Origin: an uncultured Collinsella sp.
GTDB taxonomy: Bacteria > Actinomycetota > Coriobacteriia > Coriobacteriales > Coriobacteriaceae
NCBI GenBank assembly: GCA_900546115.1
Contig: URBQ01000026.1
Span: 1-42,717 of the forward strand
Direction of reading: 5' to 3'
Length of the DNA: 42,717 bases
Shown here: positions 15,816 through 23,375 of the stretch, one piece after another
Numbering within the stretch: the first letter of the stretch is position 1
How the letters are laid out: every line of letters starts with the position of its first letter
The notes under the pieces: generated by a model
What the model was told of the DNA's origin: nothing
Databases searched by the model: none
What the model saw: only the letters and a program-made list of their open reading frames with translations
Translations under genes and position numbers: made by a program

Positions 15816-17156
15816 GTGAAGTCCCTCACCTCTTTTGCAAAGCGCTCAGCCCAGCTTGCCGCCGGCTTTGTCTGCGCTATCGCCCTTACCGCTGGCGTGC
15901 CCACCGTCGCCGGCGCCCAAGTGCTCACGACCGACAATGTCTGCGGCAAAACCGCCGATGCGCGCGGCATCACGGCCGAAAACCTGCCCGATATCGATGC
16001 GACCAATGCCCTCGTCATGGGCAAAGACGGCACCGTCTACTATGCCCGCGGCGCCGATGAGCAGGTCAAAATCGCCTCGATCACCAAGGTCATGACCGCA
16101 ATCCTAACCGTCGAGAATTGCAAGATGGACGAGAAGGTCACGGTGAGCAACGCCGCAGCCACCGTGGGTAATTCGACCGCCGGCTTGCTCGAAGGTGACG
16201 AGCTTACCGTGGAGCAGGCACTGCGCGGCCTGATGATTCCCTCGGGCAACGACGCCGCCATCGTGCTCGCCGAATATGTGGGCAAGAAGATCGACCCTAA
16301 GACCAAAGACGCCGAGGCAACCTTTGTGAAGGCCATGAACGAGCGCGCTAAGAAGCTCGGCTGCACCGGTACGCTTTTTGAAAACCCGCATGGTCTGGAC
16401 TTTGATGAGTGGGCTGGCGATATGCACTCAACCGCACACGACGTAGCGCTGATGATGCAGGAGGCCATGAAAAACGACACGATCCGCGAGGTCGTAGCGA
16501 GCGAGGATTCCTGGATCGAGGTCACGGGCGCCGACGGCACCGACCATTCGCATTCCATGGACACGCATAACTATTTGCTGGGCCAAGATGGCAACATCGG
16601 TGGCAAGACCGGCACCACCGACGACGCGGGCTATTGCTTTACGAGCGCCTACAACCGCGACGGCGACGAGATCTACACCGTCGTTTTGAACTCCACCACC
16701 ACCGACCAGCGCTTTACCGATACCGCAACCCTTGCCAATTGGTACTACGGTCACAAGGTGACGGTCGCAATCGCCAACACACAGGAAAAGACCGCCAACG
16801 GCAACCCGCTTATGGCGCGCATTGGCCAAACCGACTGGACGGATAAGACGATCGACGCCACACTCGCCGATCCTACGGCGCAAGCGACCGTGTTTTCCCT
16901 TGCCGGCGAGGTGACCGAAAAGGTTAGCTACGACGATCTTTCGGGCACGGTGCATGTGGGCGACAAGGTGGGCAGCGTCACGCTCAAGCAGGACGGCACC
17001 AAGATCGCCGTCATGGACCTAGTTGCCGACGAGGAAGGCGCAGGGCCGAATCCCATTGAATGGCTACTCGTGAAGCTCGATCGCTTGGGCCGTCGCATCG
17101 ACAACCGCCCACTCACGGCAGAAAGCGAGACCGTCGCCAAGGCGCCCGAGGTGTAG
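15816..17156 (+). CDS. dacA: D-alanyl-D-alanine carboxypeptidase (PBP5/DacA family)
   Basis: Serine peptidase that removes the terminal D-Ala from peptidoglycan stem peptides. I choose the GTG at 15816 because it follows a -10 and places a clean signal peptide at the N-terminus (Lys/Arg start, hydrophobic core, cleavage near VAGAQ, about residue 35). From this start (446 residues) the three active-site motifs are S88-I-T-K91, S143-G-N145 and K264-T-G266. A beta-rich C-terminal domain follows (about 350-410). The end (NPIEWLLVKLDRLGRRI) could be an amphipathic membrane anchor, with no full transmembrane helix. A longer frame reaches back to 15705 without a ribosome site. It is divergent from a VanRS-like pair. 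Confidence 0.9.
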   Translation: MKSLTSFAKRSAQLAAGFVCAIALTAGVPTVAGAQVLTTDNVCGKTADARGITAENLPDIDATNALVMGKDGTVYYARGADEQVKIASITKVMTAILTVENCKMDEKVTVSNAAATVGNSTAGLLEGDELTVEQALRGLMIPSGNDAAIVLAEYVGKKIDPKTKDAEATFVKAMNERAKKLGCTGTLFENPHGLDFDEWAGDMHSTAHDVALMMQEAMKNDTIREVVASEDSWIEVTGADGTDHSHSMDTHNYLLGQDGNIGGKTGTTDDAGYCFTSAYNRDGDEIYTVVLNSTTTDQRFTDTATLANWYYGHKVTVAIANTQEKTANGNPLMARIGQTDWTDKTIDATLADPTAQATVFSLAGEVTEKVSYDDLSGTVHVGDKVGSVTLKQDGTKIAVMDLVADEEGAGPNPIEWLLVKLDRLGRRIDNRPLTAESETVAKAPEV

Positions 17157-17179
17157 GGCGCAAGAATAATAAGTCCACT

Positions 17180-17240
17180 GAAAGGAGGCGTCCGAAAGGA
17201 TGCCTCTTTTTTTGAGGGTTCGAATCCCCAGCCTCCTTTC
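17180..17240 (+). other. tRNA-like remnant overlapping the dacA terminator
   Basis: GGGTTCGAATCCCCAGC at 17216-17232 is the T-arm region of the nearby tRNA-Ser gene, but in the opposite orientation. GAAAGGAGGC (17180-17189) and GCCTCCTTTC (17231-17240) form a perfect 10-bp outer stem like an acceptor stem, followed by TCCGCA. No anticodon arm exists, so it is not a functional tRNA. Confidence 0.5.
17185..17213 (+). terminator. Intrinsic terminator of dacA
   Basis: A 9-bp stem (17185-17193 with 17198-17206) with a GAAA loop is followed by seven Ts, 28 bases after the dacA stop codon. Confidence 0.88.
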
Positions 17241-17247
17241 TCCGCAC

Positions 17248-17271
17248 AAAAAAGGGCCCCAAATGGGACCC
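17248..17271 (-). terminator. Intrinsic terminator of tRNA-Ser
   Basis: On the minus strand GGGTCCC pairs with GGGGCCC (one T-G) around an ATTT loop, followed by TTTTTT. It faces the dacA terminator, so the two transcripts converge. Confidence 0.88.
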
Positions 17272-17287
17272 TTCTTTCAAGTCATAC

Positions 17288-17378
17288 TGGCGGAGAGCTG
17301 GGGATTCGAACCCCAGATGCCCTTTTGGGGCATACTCGCTTAGCAGGCGAGCACCTTCGGCCTCTCGGTCAGCTCTCC
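17288..17378 (-). tRNA. tRNA-Ser (anticodon GCU)
   Basis: Class II tRNA of 91 bases with encoded CCA. The acceptor stem GGAGAGC/GCTCTCC is perfect, the anticodon stem-loop CTCGC-CTGCTAA-GCGAG gives anticodon GCT, a long variable arm is present (ATGCCCC with GGGGCAT-type pairing), and the T-arm is TGGGG-TTCGAAT-CCCCA. It reads AGC/AGU codons. Confidence 0.97.
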
Positions 17379-17392
17379 GTAACAGCCGTTCT

Positions 17393-17421
17393 ATAGTAAC
17401 CAAACAGCCAAGGATGAGCAA
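17393..17421 (-). promoter_or_regulatory. Promoter of tRNA-Ser
   Basis: Minus-strand TTGCTC (17416-17421), 17-base spacer, TACTAT (17393-17398), about 15 bases before the tRNA 5' end. Confidence 0.65.
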
Positions 17422-17470
17422 GAGGAAATTTTCTAATTGCCTAGCAGCCTTTCCTTCTTGAAAGCTTCGC

Positions 17471-19912
17471 CTACCCCAGCGAGCGGTTGAGGGAGCCGAG
17501 CTCGTCGTTGCCCATGGTGCGCCACATTTGGAAGATACAACCGCGCGCCAGGAAAAAGAAACCGTTGTCGACCAGTTGCACAGCGGCATCTGCCAGCTGA
17601 TTCGTCACGGCGGACACTGGCGGCAGCTCTAGTCCAGCCCTGTGGATGGTCTCGACCGCTTCCTCGAACGTCGGAGGCTCGCTGACGCCCATCTCGTTCA
17701 TAAGGCCCTGCATTTCTTCCAGCGCGCTGCTGCCAGACTCCTCGCCGCGCGGCACCAGACGGTAACAAGCCAGCGCCAGGTCGAGCTGATCGCAATTCCA
17801 ATAGGCAAACGCCAAGCGATAGAACAGGTAGCCGATTGCAGAACGATCGCTGGCAATACGTAGGCCGTGGCGCGCCACCTCGATAATCTCGTCAAAGCGC
17901 TCCAGACGCGCAAGCACGTTGATGAGCGCAAAGTGCGACTGCATGGACGAGCGCGCCAGATCGTAAAGATGGCGCACCTCGGGCAGTGCTCGTTCAAAGT
18001 CCTCTTGCTCGGCGTAAAAGCTGCAGATCTCGTGCTGGGCAAAGTACAGCGCATCGGGCGCACGAAGGATTCGCACAGAGCGGTCTTCTTCCAACACCGG
18101 TAGCACCATGCGCACCAGCTGGTTATCGCAAAACTGCGTTTGAACCGGACCTGTCGCCAAAAGCTCGGCGACGGCGCACTTGGCCTCCAACTCCTCGACA
18201 AGACGGGAAAAGCCTTCAAAAGCACCTGTACGGTCGACTTTTGCCTGCTCGCGCAATTCAACAACACGGGCCACGTATGGGTCGTCGTCCTCTTCCATGA
18301 CCTCCAGCTCGTCAGCCGTATCGGCAAGCAGCAGATCGCGCAGCGCCGGCGGCAGCATGCGATGGTCATCACGCGGACGAGCATGAACCTCCGCCGGCTC
18401 AATCGTCTCCGGAGCGGTTGCCTCATATGCCTCAAGCACACGCTTGCACGACATATCGTCCATGTCCATGCTCTCAAGATCCTTGGCGACAGGCACGCAA
18501 TCGGCCAGATAGGCCGCGCGCCCAAAGAAATACGTTGCAACAACGCGCTCGCCCTGCTCACTGTCGGGAGCAGCAATCTGCACATAGCAGCGCGTGATGC
18601 AGGTGCCCGCGGCAAAACACGCTGCTGCAAGCGTGAGCGCCACGCGCGCATCGTGCTCCGCGGCCCAGATCGCACGCGCGTCCTCGTCCAACTCGCGCCA
18701 GGCGTCATCTTGAGCGTCGTATTCACGTTGCGGCATGGCATCAACGACAGACTGCCCAAACCGAACGAGCATGATCCCCTCGGCAACGTTTGCCCGATAG
18801 GTATAGTCGAGCCGCGTGACCACGTTAAGTGCCTCGACAATACGTGCGAAGCGGGTACGCACATCCCACTCACCGCCCGGCTGACAAGCCACCGTTCCCG
18901 GTTTGGACCACGGGTTGTCGCTCGAGGTTGTATCGAGCAGTCGGGGAACATCGTTGGTCGTCTTGGCGATATGCCACGAATCAAAGAGCGCACAGCCTTC
19001 AAGGCTCGGCGAGGATGCCGCGGGGACCAATCCGGCCCCGATGCGCTCAAGGATGCCGGAGAGGCGGTTGAGACGGCACTCGATGGCAAGCAGCATGTCA
19101 ATCTCGTCCTGGTCCAGCAAGCTGCGATCAAAATTGAGATAGAACAGCTTTGACCGGTCGATGCGCGCTAGGCTCATTTCGGACTTGGCGGCAATGGTGC
19201 GTAGATGGGGCAAGTCGACCTCGCTCATAAGGGCGGCGGCATAACGCTCGATACCGCTCGGATTCTCGGCATGGTCAACGCGGTAAAGCAGCGTCTCGAT
19301 AGCATCGGGGAGCGGCGCCGTGTTAAAGCCCAAAAACACCTCGACCGGCTCGGGTAACTTTACGAGCTTGATCTTGTCGACAACGTTTTGCATGTCCGCA
19401 TCGAGACCGTCGACGCCCGCCGTGTTCGCAATAGCGCTTTCGGAGTTGGCAAATATCACGTAGCGCAAGAACATCGAGGCCATGAACTCGCCGTAAGGAA
19501 GGGCGCGGGTCGAATTCCATGTCGCGCGGTCGGACTGCTCGCGCATGGGGCCTTCGGGAGAGCCGGAAGTTTGTGCGCACGCGTGCATTGCACCGTTGGC
19601 TTCCCTTACCATAATCTCACCAATACTGGAATCCGACTCGTCAAGGACCAGTTCCATGTCGGGATCGTTGGGCAGCGGAGCCTCGCTAACGGGACGGTCC
19701 ACCTTGTACACCTCACCCGAAACGCTTACGTAGCCCAAAAGCGACACACGACTTTTGCCAACGAATTCGACGACATAACAAGATTCATGCTGATCCTCGC
19801 CAAAGAGTTTCCAGACCACGCCATACGAGCGTCCCGCTGGCTGCTCGGGCATCGCCGGAAAGCGCTTCTTGGGATCGAGAAACCTGAGCTTGTATGTCGG
19901 ACGCTCTGCCAC
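17471..19912 (-). CDS. Large hypothetical protein with C-terminal TPR-like repeats (813 aa)
   Basis: I do not recognise a named family. The protein has no signal peptide or membrane helix and looks cytoplasmic. The first 100 residues (YKLRFLDPKKRFP, then SYGVVWKLFGEDQHESCYVVEFVGKS) resemble a beta-rich domain. The middle is helical and acidic. The last 250 residues, with units such as DFERALPEVRHLYDLARSS, RLERFDEIIEVARHGLRIA and LFYRLAFAYWNCDQLDLALA, look like tetratricopeptide helices suited to protein binding. Spacing is about 90 bases from tRNA-Ser on one side and 150 bases from the tRNA-Arg terminator on the other, so it is probably monocistronic. Probably lineage-restricted. Confidence 0.75.
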   Translation of the reverse strand: MAERPTYKLRFLDPKKRFPAMPEQPAGRSYGVVWKLFGEDQHESCYVVEFVGKSRVSLLGYVSVSGEVYKVDRPVSEAPLPNDPDMELVLDESDSSIGEIMVREANGAMHACAQTSGSPEGPMREQSDRATWNSTRALPYGEFMASMFLRYVIFANSESAIANTAGVDGLDADMQNVVDKIKLVKLPEPVEVFLGFNTAPLPDAIETLLYRVDHAENPSGIERYAAALMSEVDLPHLRTIAAKSEMSLARIDRSKLFYLNFDRSLLDQDEIDMLLAIECRLNRLSGILERIGAGLVPAASSPSLEGCALFDSWHIAKTTNDVPRLLDTTSSDNPWSKPGTVACQPGGEWDVRTRFARIVEALNVVTRLDYTYRANVAEGIMLVRFGQSVVDAMPQREYDAQDDAWRELDEDARAIWAAEHDARVALTLAAACFAAGTCITRCYVQIAAPDSEQGERVVATYFFGRAAYLADCVPVAKDLESMDMDDMSCKRVLEAYEATAPETIEPAEVHARPRDDHRMLPPALRDLLLADTADELEVMEEDDDPYVARVVELREQAKVDRTGAFEGFSRLVEELEAKCAVAELLATGPVQTQFCDNQLVRMVLPVLEEDRSVRILRAPDALYFAQHEICSFYAEQEDFERALPEVRHLYDLARSSMQSHFALINVLARLERFDEIIEVARHGLRIASDRSAIGYLFYRLAFAYWNCDQLDLALACYRLVPRGEESGSSALEEMQGLMNEMGVSEPPTFEEAVETIHRAGLELPPVSAVTNQLADAAVQLVDNGFFFLARGCIFQMWRTMGNDELGSLNRSLG

Positions 19913-20060
19913 GAAGTATCACCCTGATCGGTCGCTTGAAGAAGGAGTGGTCGCGAATTAGTCGCGACATCTACTCGGAATCTTACACGAGTCGACAGGA
20001 AATCGTCCGCTTTACGCCCGCGCCTCGACCGAGGTTCGAATCCATGCGGTGTTTACGTAA

Positions 20061-20086
20061 AAGAAAAGCCCCCGTTGCCGGAGGCT
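20061..20086 (-). terminator. Intrinsic terminator of tRNA-Arg
   Basis: Minus-strand AGCCTCC/GGGGGCT stem (one T-G) with a 6-base loop, followed by TTTTCTT. Confidence 0.85.
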
Positions 20087-20098
20087 TTCAATTTCAAT

Positions 20099-20175
20099 TG
20101 GTGCGGCGTATAGGATTCGAACCTATGACGTTCTGATTCGTAGTCAGACCCTCTATCCAGCTGAGGTAACGCCGC
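20099..20175 (-). tRNA. tRNA-Arg (anticodon ACG)
   Basis: 77 bases with encoded CCA. The acceptor stem GCGGCGT/ACGCCGC is perfect, the anticodon arm TCTGA-CTACGAA-TCAGA gives ACG (A34 normally edited to inosine by TadA deaminase), and the T-arm ATAGG-TTCGAAT-CCTAT is perfect. It reads CGU, CGC and CGA. Confidence 0.97.
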
Positions 20176-20187
20176 AGCGCAAGACAT

Positions 20188-20216
20188 ATAGAACCACTTT
20201 AGTTCGTTAGAGTCAA
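20188..20216 (-). promoter_or_regulatory. Promoter of tRNA-Arg
   Basis: Minus-strand TTGACT (20211-20216), 17-base spacer, TTCTAT (20188-20193), 12 bases before the tRNA. Confidence 0.65.
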
Positions 20217-20254
20217 GCAAAATCTCAAACTTTTTTTGCGCGGGCCGCAATTTG

Positions 20255-20632
20255 TCACGCTGCACCACAAGCATCAGCGCTTCTTGTGCGATCGATTGGC
20301 TTCTCAATCACATCGAACCCGGCGCCAAGCTCCCCCAAAAGCGAACGCACCCGTTGGGCGCAGTCGTAGTCGGCAAACGAGATACTCAGCATGCGCGCCA
20401 CCTGGTTAGAAGTTCCCACCTCATAAAACCGCTCAAGCGCCACAAGTCCCTCGTGCGTCACAAGGGTCTCGACCACATGCGGCGACTCCTCAAAGCACCA
20501 TTGTGTCAACGGACCCTCACTCGTCTGCCGAACCACCAGGCCGCCCATGCCAGACGACTCACACGTTACAAGCAGGTACTCCCCGCCCTCGTCGCTCTCA
20601 AACAAAACCACCCGATCATCAAACAGCTCCAT
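20255..20632 (-). CDS. Small acidic hypothetical protein (125 aa)
   Basis: No family recognised. A soluble, acidic 125-residue protein: an N-terminal beta-rich half (DDRVVLFESDEGGEYLLVTCES) followed by helices (LVALERFYEVGTSNQVARML, QRVRSLLGELGAGFDVI). The ATG has AAAGGGG about 6 bases upstream, which supports it as a real gene, and codon use looks like its neighbours'. It stands alone between tRNA-Arg and serS on the same strand. Function unknown. Confidence 0.65.
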   Translation of the reverse strand: MELFDDRVVLFESDEGGEYLLVTCESSGMGGLVVRQTSEGPLTQWCFEESPHVVETLVTHEGLVALERFYEVGTSNQVARMLSISFADYDCAQRVRSLLGELGAGFDVIEKPIDRTRSADACGAA

Positions 20633-20759
20633 TGCGTCCCCTTTCTCTCGCTCTTATTTAGCAAAAGCATAGCAGGTAGATGGCTGTTTACAGAACAGTT
20701 GTTCGTGTATTTTCCATTGAGCTGTCCGCACGGCATGGTATGGACCTGCGCACGAAATA

Positions 20760-20781
20760 GGGCGCCCCCGAGGGAGCGCCC
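20760..20781 (-). terminator. Terminator-like hairpin after serS
   Basis: Minus-strand GGGCGCTCC/GGGGCGCCC, 9 bp (one T-G) with a CTCG loop, followed by a weak TATTTC tract. It lies 25 bases past the serS stop codon. Confidence 0.7.
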
Positions 20782-20805
20782 TTGTATATCCCCTATGCAG
20801 CCAAG

Positions 20806-22089
20806 TTACGCGACCGGCTCGATCTTCTCGAGGCCGCCCATGTAGGGACGCAGAACCTCGGGGATCGTGATGGTGCCGTCGGCGTTCTGGTAGTTCTCCA
20901 GAATGGCGGCCATGGTGCGGCCGGCCGGCAGGCCGGAACCGTTGAGAGTGTGCAGATAGCGCGAACCCTTGAAGTTCTCGGGGTCGCGATACTTGATGTT
21001 GGCGCGGCGAGCCTGGAAGTCACCGCAGTTGGAGCAGGAGCTGATCTCCTTGTAGGCGTTGTAGCTCGGCAGCCAGACCTCGACGTCGTAGGTCTGACGG
21101 GCAGAGAAGCCCAAGTCGCCGGTGCACAGGCTAATCACGCGATACGGAAGGCCCAGCTGCTGCAGCAGGTACTCGGCCTCGGCGGTCATGCTCTCGAGCT
21201 CCTCGTCGGACTCCTCCGGCTTAGCGAACTTGACCATCTCGACCTTGTCGAACTCGTGCTGACGGATGATGCCGCGGGTGTCGCGACCGGCGGAACCGGC
21301 CTCCTCGCGGAAGCAGGGGGTGAAGGCGGTGTAACGGCGCGGCAGGGTGTCGGCGTCGAGGACCTCACCGGCGTGCAGGTTGGTGAGCACGACCTCGGCG
21401 GTAGGGATCAGGAAGTTGTCGCCCGAGACGTGATAGGCGTCGTCCTCGAACTTGGGCAGCTGGCCCGTGCCAAACATGGTCTGACGCTTGACGACGATGG
21501 GCGGCCACCACTCCTTGAAGCCACGGCTCGTGTGCGTGTCCAGGAAGAAGTTGATAAGGGCGCGCTCCAGGCGGGCGCCGGCGCCACCGAGAACGGTGAA
21601 GCGGCTGCCGGAGAGCTTGTTGCCACGCTCGAAGTCAAGGATGTCGAGGTCGGTACCCAGATCCCAGTGCGGCTTAAAGTCGAAGTCGAACTCGCGCGGG
21701 GTGCCCCAGCGGCGACGCTCGATGTTCTCGTCCTCGTCTTTGCCGTACGGCGTGGCCTCGCAAGGAATGTTGGGCAGGTGAGCCATGAAGTCGTACTGCT
21801 CCTGCTCGAGGGCGGTGCGGCGCTCGGCCAGACCGTCAATCTTCTCGTTGACGGCGCGCACGGCCTCCTTGGCGGCCTCGGCCTCGTCCTTCTTGCCCTC
21901 CTTCATCAGGGCGCCGATCTTCTTGGACTCGGCGTTGCGCGTGGCCTGGAGCTCCTCGACCTCGGTGATGACGGCACGGCGCTCGTCGTCGAGCTCAAAG
22001 AACTTCTCGCGGTCCCAAGACGTCTGACGGTTAGCCATGGCGACATCGATGGCATCGGGGTTCTCGCGAACAAACTTGATATCAAGCAT
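20806..22089 (-). CDS. serS: Seryl-tRNA synthetase
   Basis: Class II aminoacyl-tRNA synthetase that charges tRNA-Ser. I place the start at 22089 (MLDIKFVREN, 427 residues, the usual SerRS length) because GGAGG lies 5-6 bases upstream; a longer frame to 22116 lacks a site. The N-terminal helical hairpin that grips the tRNA long variable arm spans about 25-105 (Glu/Lys-rich coiled coil). Class II motif 2 is FTPCFREEAGSAGRDTRG, with the substrate loop ISSCSNCGDFQARR and motif 3 LNGSGLPAGRTMAAILENYQ. The leader is short and shows no T-box. Confidence 0.98.
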   Translation of the reverse strand: MLDIKFVRENPDAIDVAMANRQTSWDREKFFELDDERRAVITEVEELQATRNAESKKIGALMKEGKKDEAEAAKEAVRAVNEKIDGLAERRTALEQEQYDFMAHLPNIPCEATPYGKDEDENIERRRWGTPREFDFDFKPHWDLGTDLDILDFERGNKLSGSRFTVLGGAGARLERALINFFLDTHTSRGFKEWWPPIVVKRQTMFGTGQLPKFEDDAYHVSGDNFLIPTAEVVLTNLHAGEVLDADTLPRRYTAFTPCFREEAGSAGRDTRGIIRQHEFDKVEMVKFAKPEESDEELESMTAEAEYLLQQLGLPYRVISLCTGDLGFSARQTYDVEVWLPSYNAYKEISSCSNCGDFQARRANIKYRDPENFKGSRYLHTLNGSGLPAGRTMAAILENYQNADGTITIPEVLRPYMGGLEKIEPVA

Positions 22090-22145
22090 TAGATCCTCCG
22101 GCGATATACATTCCATTTAGGTTGCAACCTTGTACATGTATGGGC

Positions 22146-22157
22146 AAGTATATACTT
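22146..22157. promoter_or_regulatory. Shared palindromic -10 region between serS and the small membrane protein gene
   Basis: AAGTATATACTT is a perfect 12-base palindrome containing TATACT on both strands. On the plus strand TTGTAC (22131-22136) is a possible -35, although spacing to TATACT is only 15. The divergent genes may have overlapping promoters here. Confidence 0.35.
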
Positions 22158-22200
22158 ATGAGCGTTTACGACCCAACTCAACTACGCAAGAAGGCACCCA

Positions 22201-22374
22201 ATGGACGCAGTTTTTTCCTTTTTGTTTGGCACCCGCACCGGTTTTGCCATCCTTTTCGCCGGCGGCATCCTGTTATTTGCGATTCTTGCCTTTGTAATGG
22301 AGAAGCGTACCCATAAGATGTACGTCGACCGCGGACCCAAGTCCGAGGATGAGGAAGACAGCTTCTGGGACTAA
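22201..22374 (+). CDS. Small single-pass membrane protein (57 aa)
   Basis: A 57-residue frame starting MDAVFSFLFGTR with AAGAAGG about 7 bases upstream. Residues 13-33 are one hydrophobic helix (GFAILFAGGILLFAILAFV), followed by a basic EKRTHK and an acidic tail ending EDEEDSFWD. This N-out or hairpin-free topology with a charged cytoplasmic tail is typical of small membrane regulators. It is followed by a strong plus-strand terminator, which supports it as a transcribed gene. No homologue is recognised. It is divergent from serS. Confidence 0.6.
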   Translation: MDAVFSFLFGTRTGFAILFAGGILLFAILAFVMEKRTHKMYVDRGPKSEDEEDSFWD

Positions 22375-22375
22375 T

Positions 22376-22528
22376 CTGCCAAAAAGGGACAGGTTTATTT
22401 TGGTCGGTTTTATCTGGGCAAACGCAAGCGCCCCGCAACCGGTAACGATCCGGTTGCGGGGCGCTTTTCGCTAAAAGGACAAAACAGCAGGAAAAACCTG
22501 CCAAAATAAACCTGTCCCTAAATGGCAG
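22376..22528. repeat. Nested palindromic element with GGGACAGGTTTATTTTGG arms
   Basis: An 18-bp perfect inverted repeat (22386-22403 with 22501-22518) is extended outward by CTGCCA (22376-22381) and TGGCAG (22523-22528). It encloses a 15-bp terminator hairpin. The arrangement resembles a MITE or a REP-type element inserted between convergent genes. A solo arm-like GGGACAGATTTT lies near 8188. Confidence 0.7.
22428..22468 (+). terminator. Strong terminator after the small membrane protein gene
   Basis: A perfect 15-bp GC-rich stem (22428-22442 with 22450-22464), 7-base loop, followed on the plus strand by TTTT. Confidence 0.85.
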
Positions 22529-22531
22529 GTT

Positions 22532-23302
22532 TTACTGGAGGGTTGCGTCGATTGCCTTGACCAGGGCACTGCGCATGCCGGCGTCCTCGAGCGCAACGAC
22601 GCCCTTGATGGTGGCGCCACCGGGCGAGCATACGGCATCCTTCATCGCCGCAGGATGCTGGCCAGTTGAAAGCTGCAGCTTTGCCGTACCTAGCACCATC
22701 TGGCTCACAATGCGATAGGCATCGGCACGCGGGATACCGTGCTTGACCGCCGCATCGCCCAGGGCCTCGATTGCCATAGCGACAAATGCCGGAGCGCAAC
22801 CACCCACCGTGCCGCCCACGAACAGCAGGCTCGTATCGAGCTCGACCACCGCACCGAGCTTGCCAAGCAGATCAAGCACCACCGCGCTCTGCTCATCACT
22901 AAGCGTGGAAGCCTTCTCGCAAGCGATGACGCCCTCGCCCACCGAAACCGGCGTGTTGGGCACCGTCGAGATATGCGCGACGCCCGGCAGGACCTGCTCC
23001 CACTTGGCACTGTCCCAGGTCCAGGCAACCGACAGAACGACCTTTTTGGCAAGAACATCCTTGAGCGGGGCGAATACCTTCTCGATCATGTACGGTTTGA
23101 CCGCAGCGACCACGATATCGGATGTGGCGACAACCTCGGCGGCATCGTGGCAGGCGACCATGCCGCGCGCCTCGCAGCGCTCAACCAGTGCGTCGTAGCG
23201 ACCCGCGCAGGCGCACATGTCGCTCGCAGCTACACCGGCAGCGATCCAGCCATCAGCCATAGCGCTCGCCATATTGCCAAAACCGACAAACCCAATCTTC
23301 AT
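22532..23302 (-). CDS. proC: Pyrroline-5-carboxylate reductase
   Basis: NAD(P)H-dependent reductase for the last step of proline synthesis (256 residues). The N-terminal Rossmann motif is KIGFVGFGNMASAMADGW. The active-site region of the dimerisation domain is seen as GGTVGGCAPAFVAMAIEAL, and the C-terminal family signature as HPAAMKDAVCSPGGATIKGV followed by LEDAGMRSALV. The length is slightly short but complete. It stands alone with about 70 bases to rlmH upstream. The 3' side is the nested palindrome. Confidence 0.95.
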   Translation of the reverse strand: MKIGFVGFGNMASAMADGWIAAGVAASDMCACAGRYDALVERCEARGMVACHDAAEVVATSDIVVAAVKPYMIEKVFAPLKDVLAKKVVLSVAWTWDSAKWEQVLPGVAHISTVPNTPVSVGEGVIACEKASTLSDEQSAVVLDLLGKLGAVVELDTSLLFVGGTVGGCAPAFVAMAIEALGDAAVKHGIPRADAYRIVSQMVLGTAKLQLSTGQHPAAMKDAVCSPGGATIKGVVALEDAGMRSALVKAIDATLQ

Positions 23303-23375
23303 ATCTCATAGTCCTCTCAGACACGCTCTTCAAAACGAAAGCTATTGTCCCACGCCATTGTTTCGTATTGCCGAC

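Noticed and set aside
13659..17156. Vancomycin resistance cluster
   Set aside because: Only VanRS-like regulators and an ordinary PBP5-type carboxypeptidase are present; VanH, VanA/B ligase and VanX are absent.
20806..22200. T-box riboswitch upstream of serS or metG
   Set aside because: Leaders are too short (about 50-70 bases) and no T-box sequence or specifier hairpin is seen.
22158..22316. Alternative plus-strand start (MSVYDPTQL) ahead of the small membrane protein
   Set aside because: Different reading frame, Arg/His/Cys-rich and without a membrane helix; the 22201 frame has the ribosome site and a clean hydrophobic helix.
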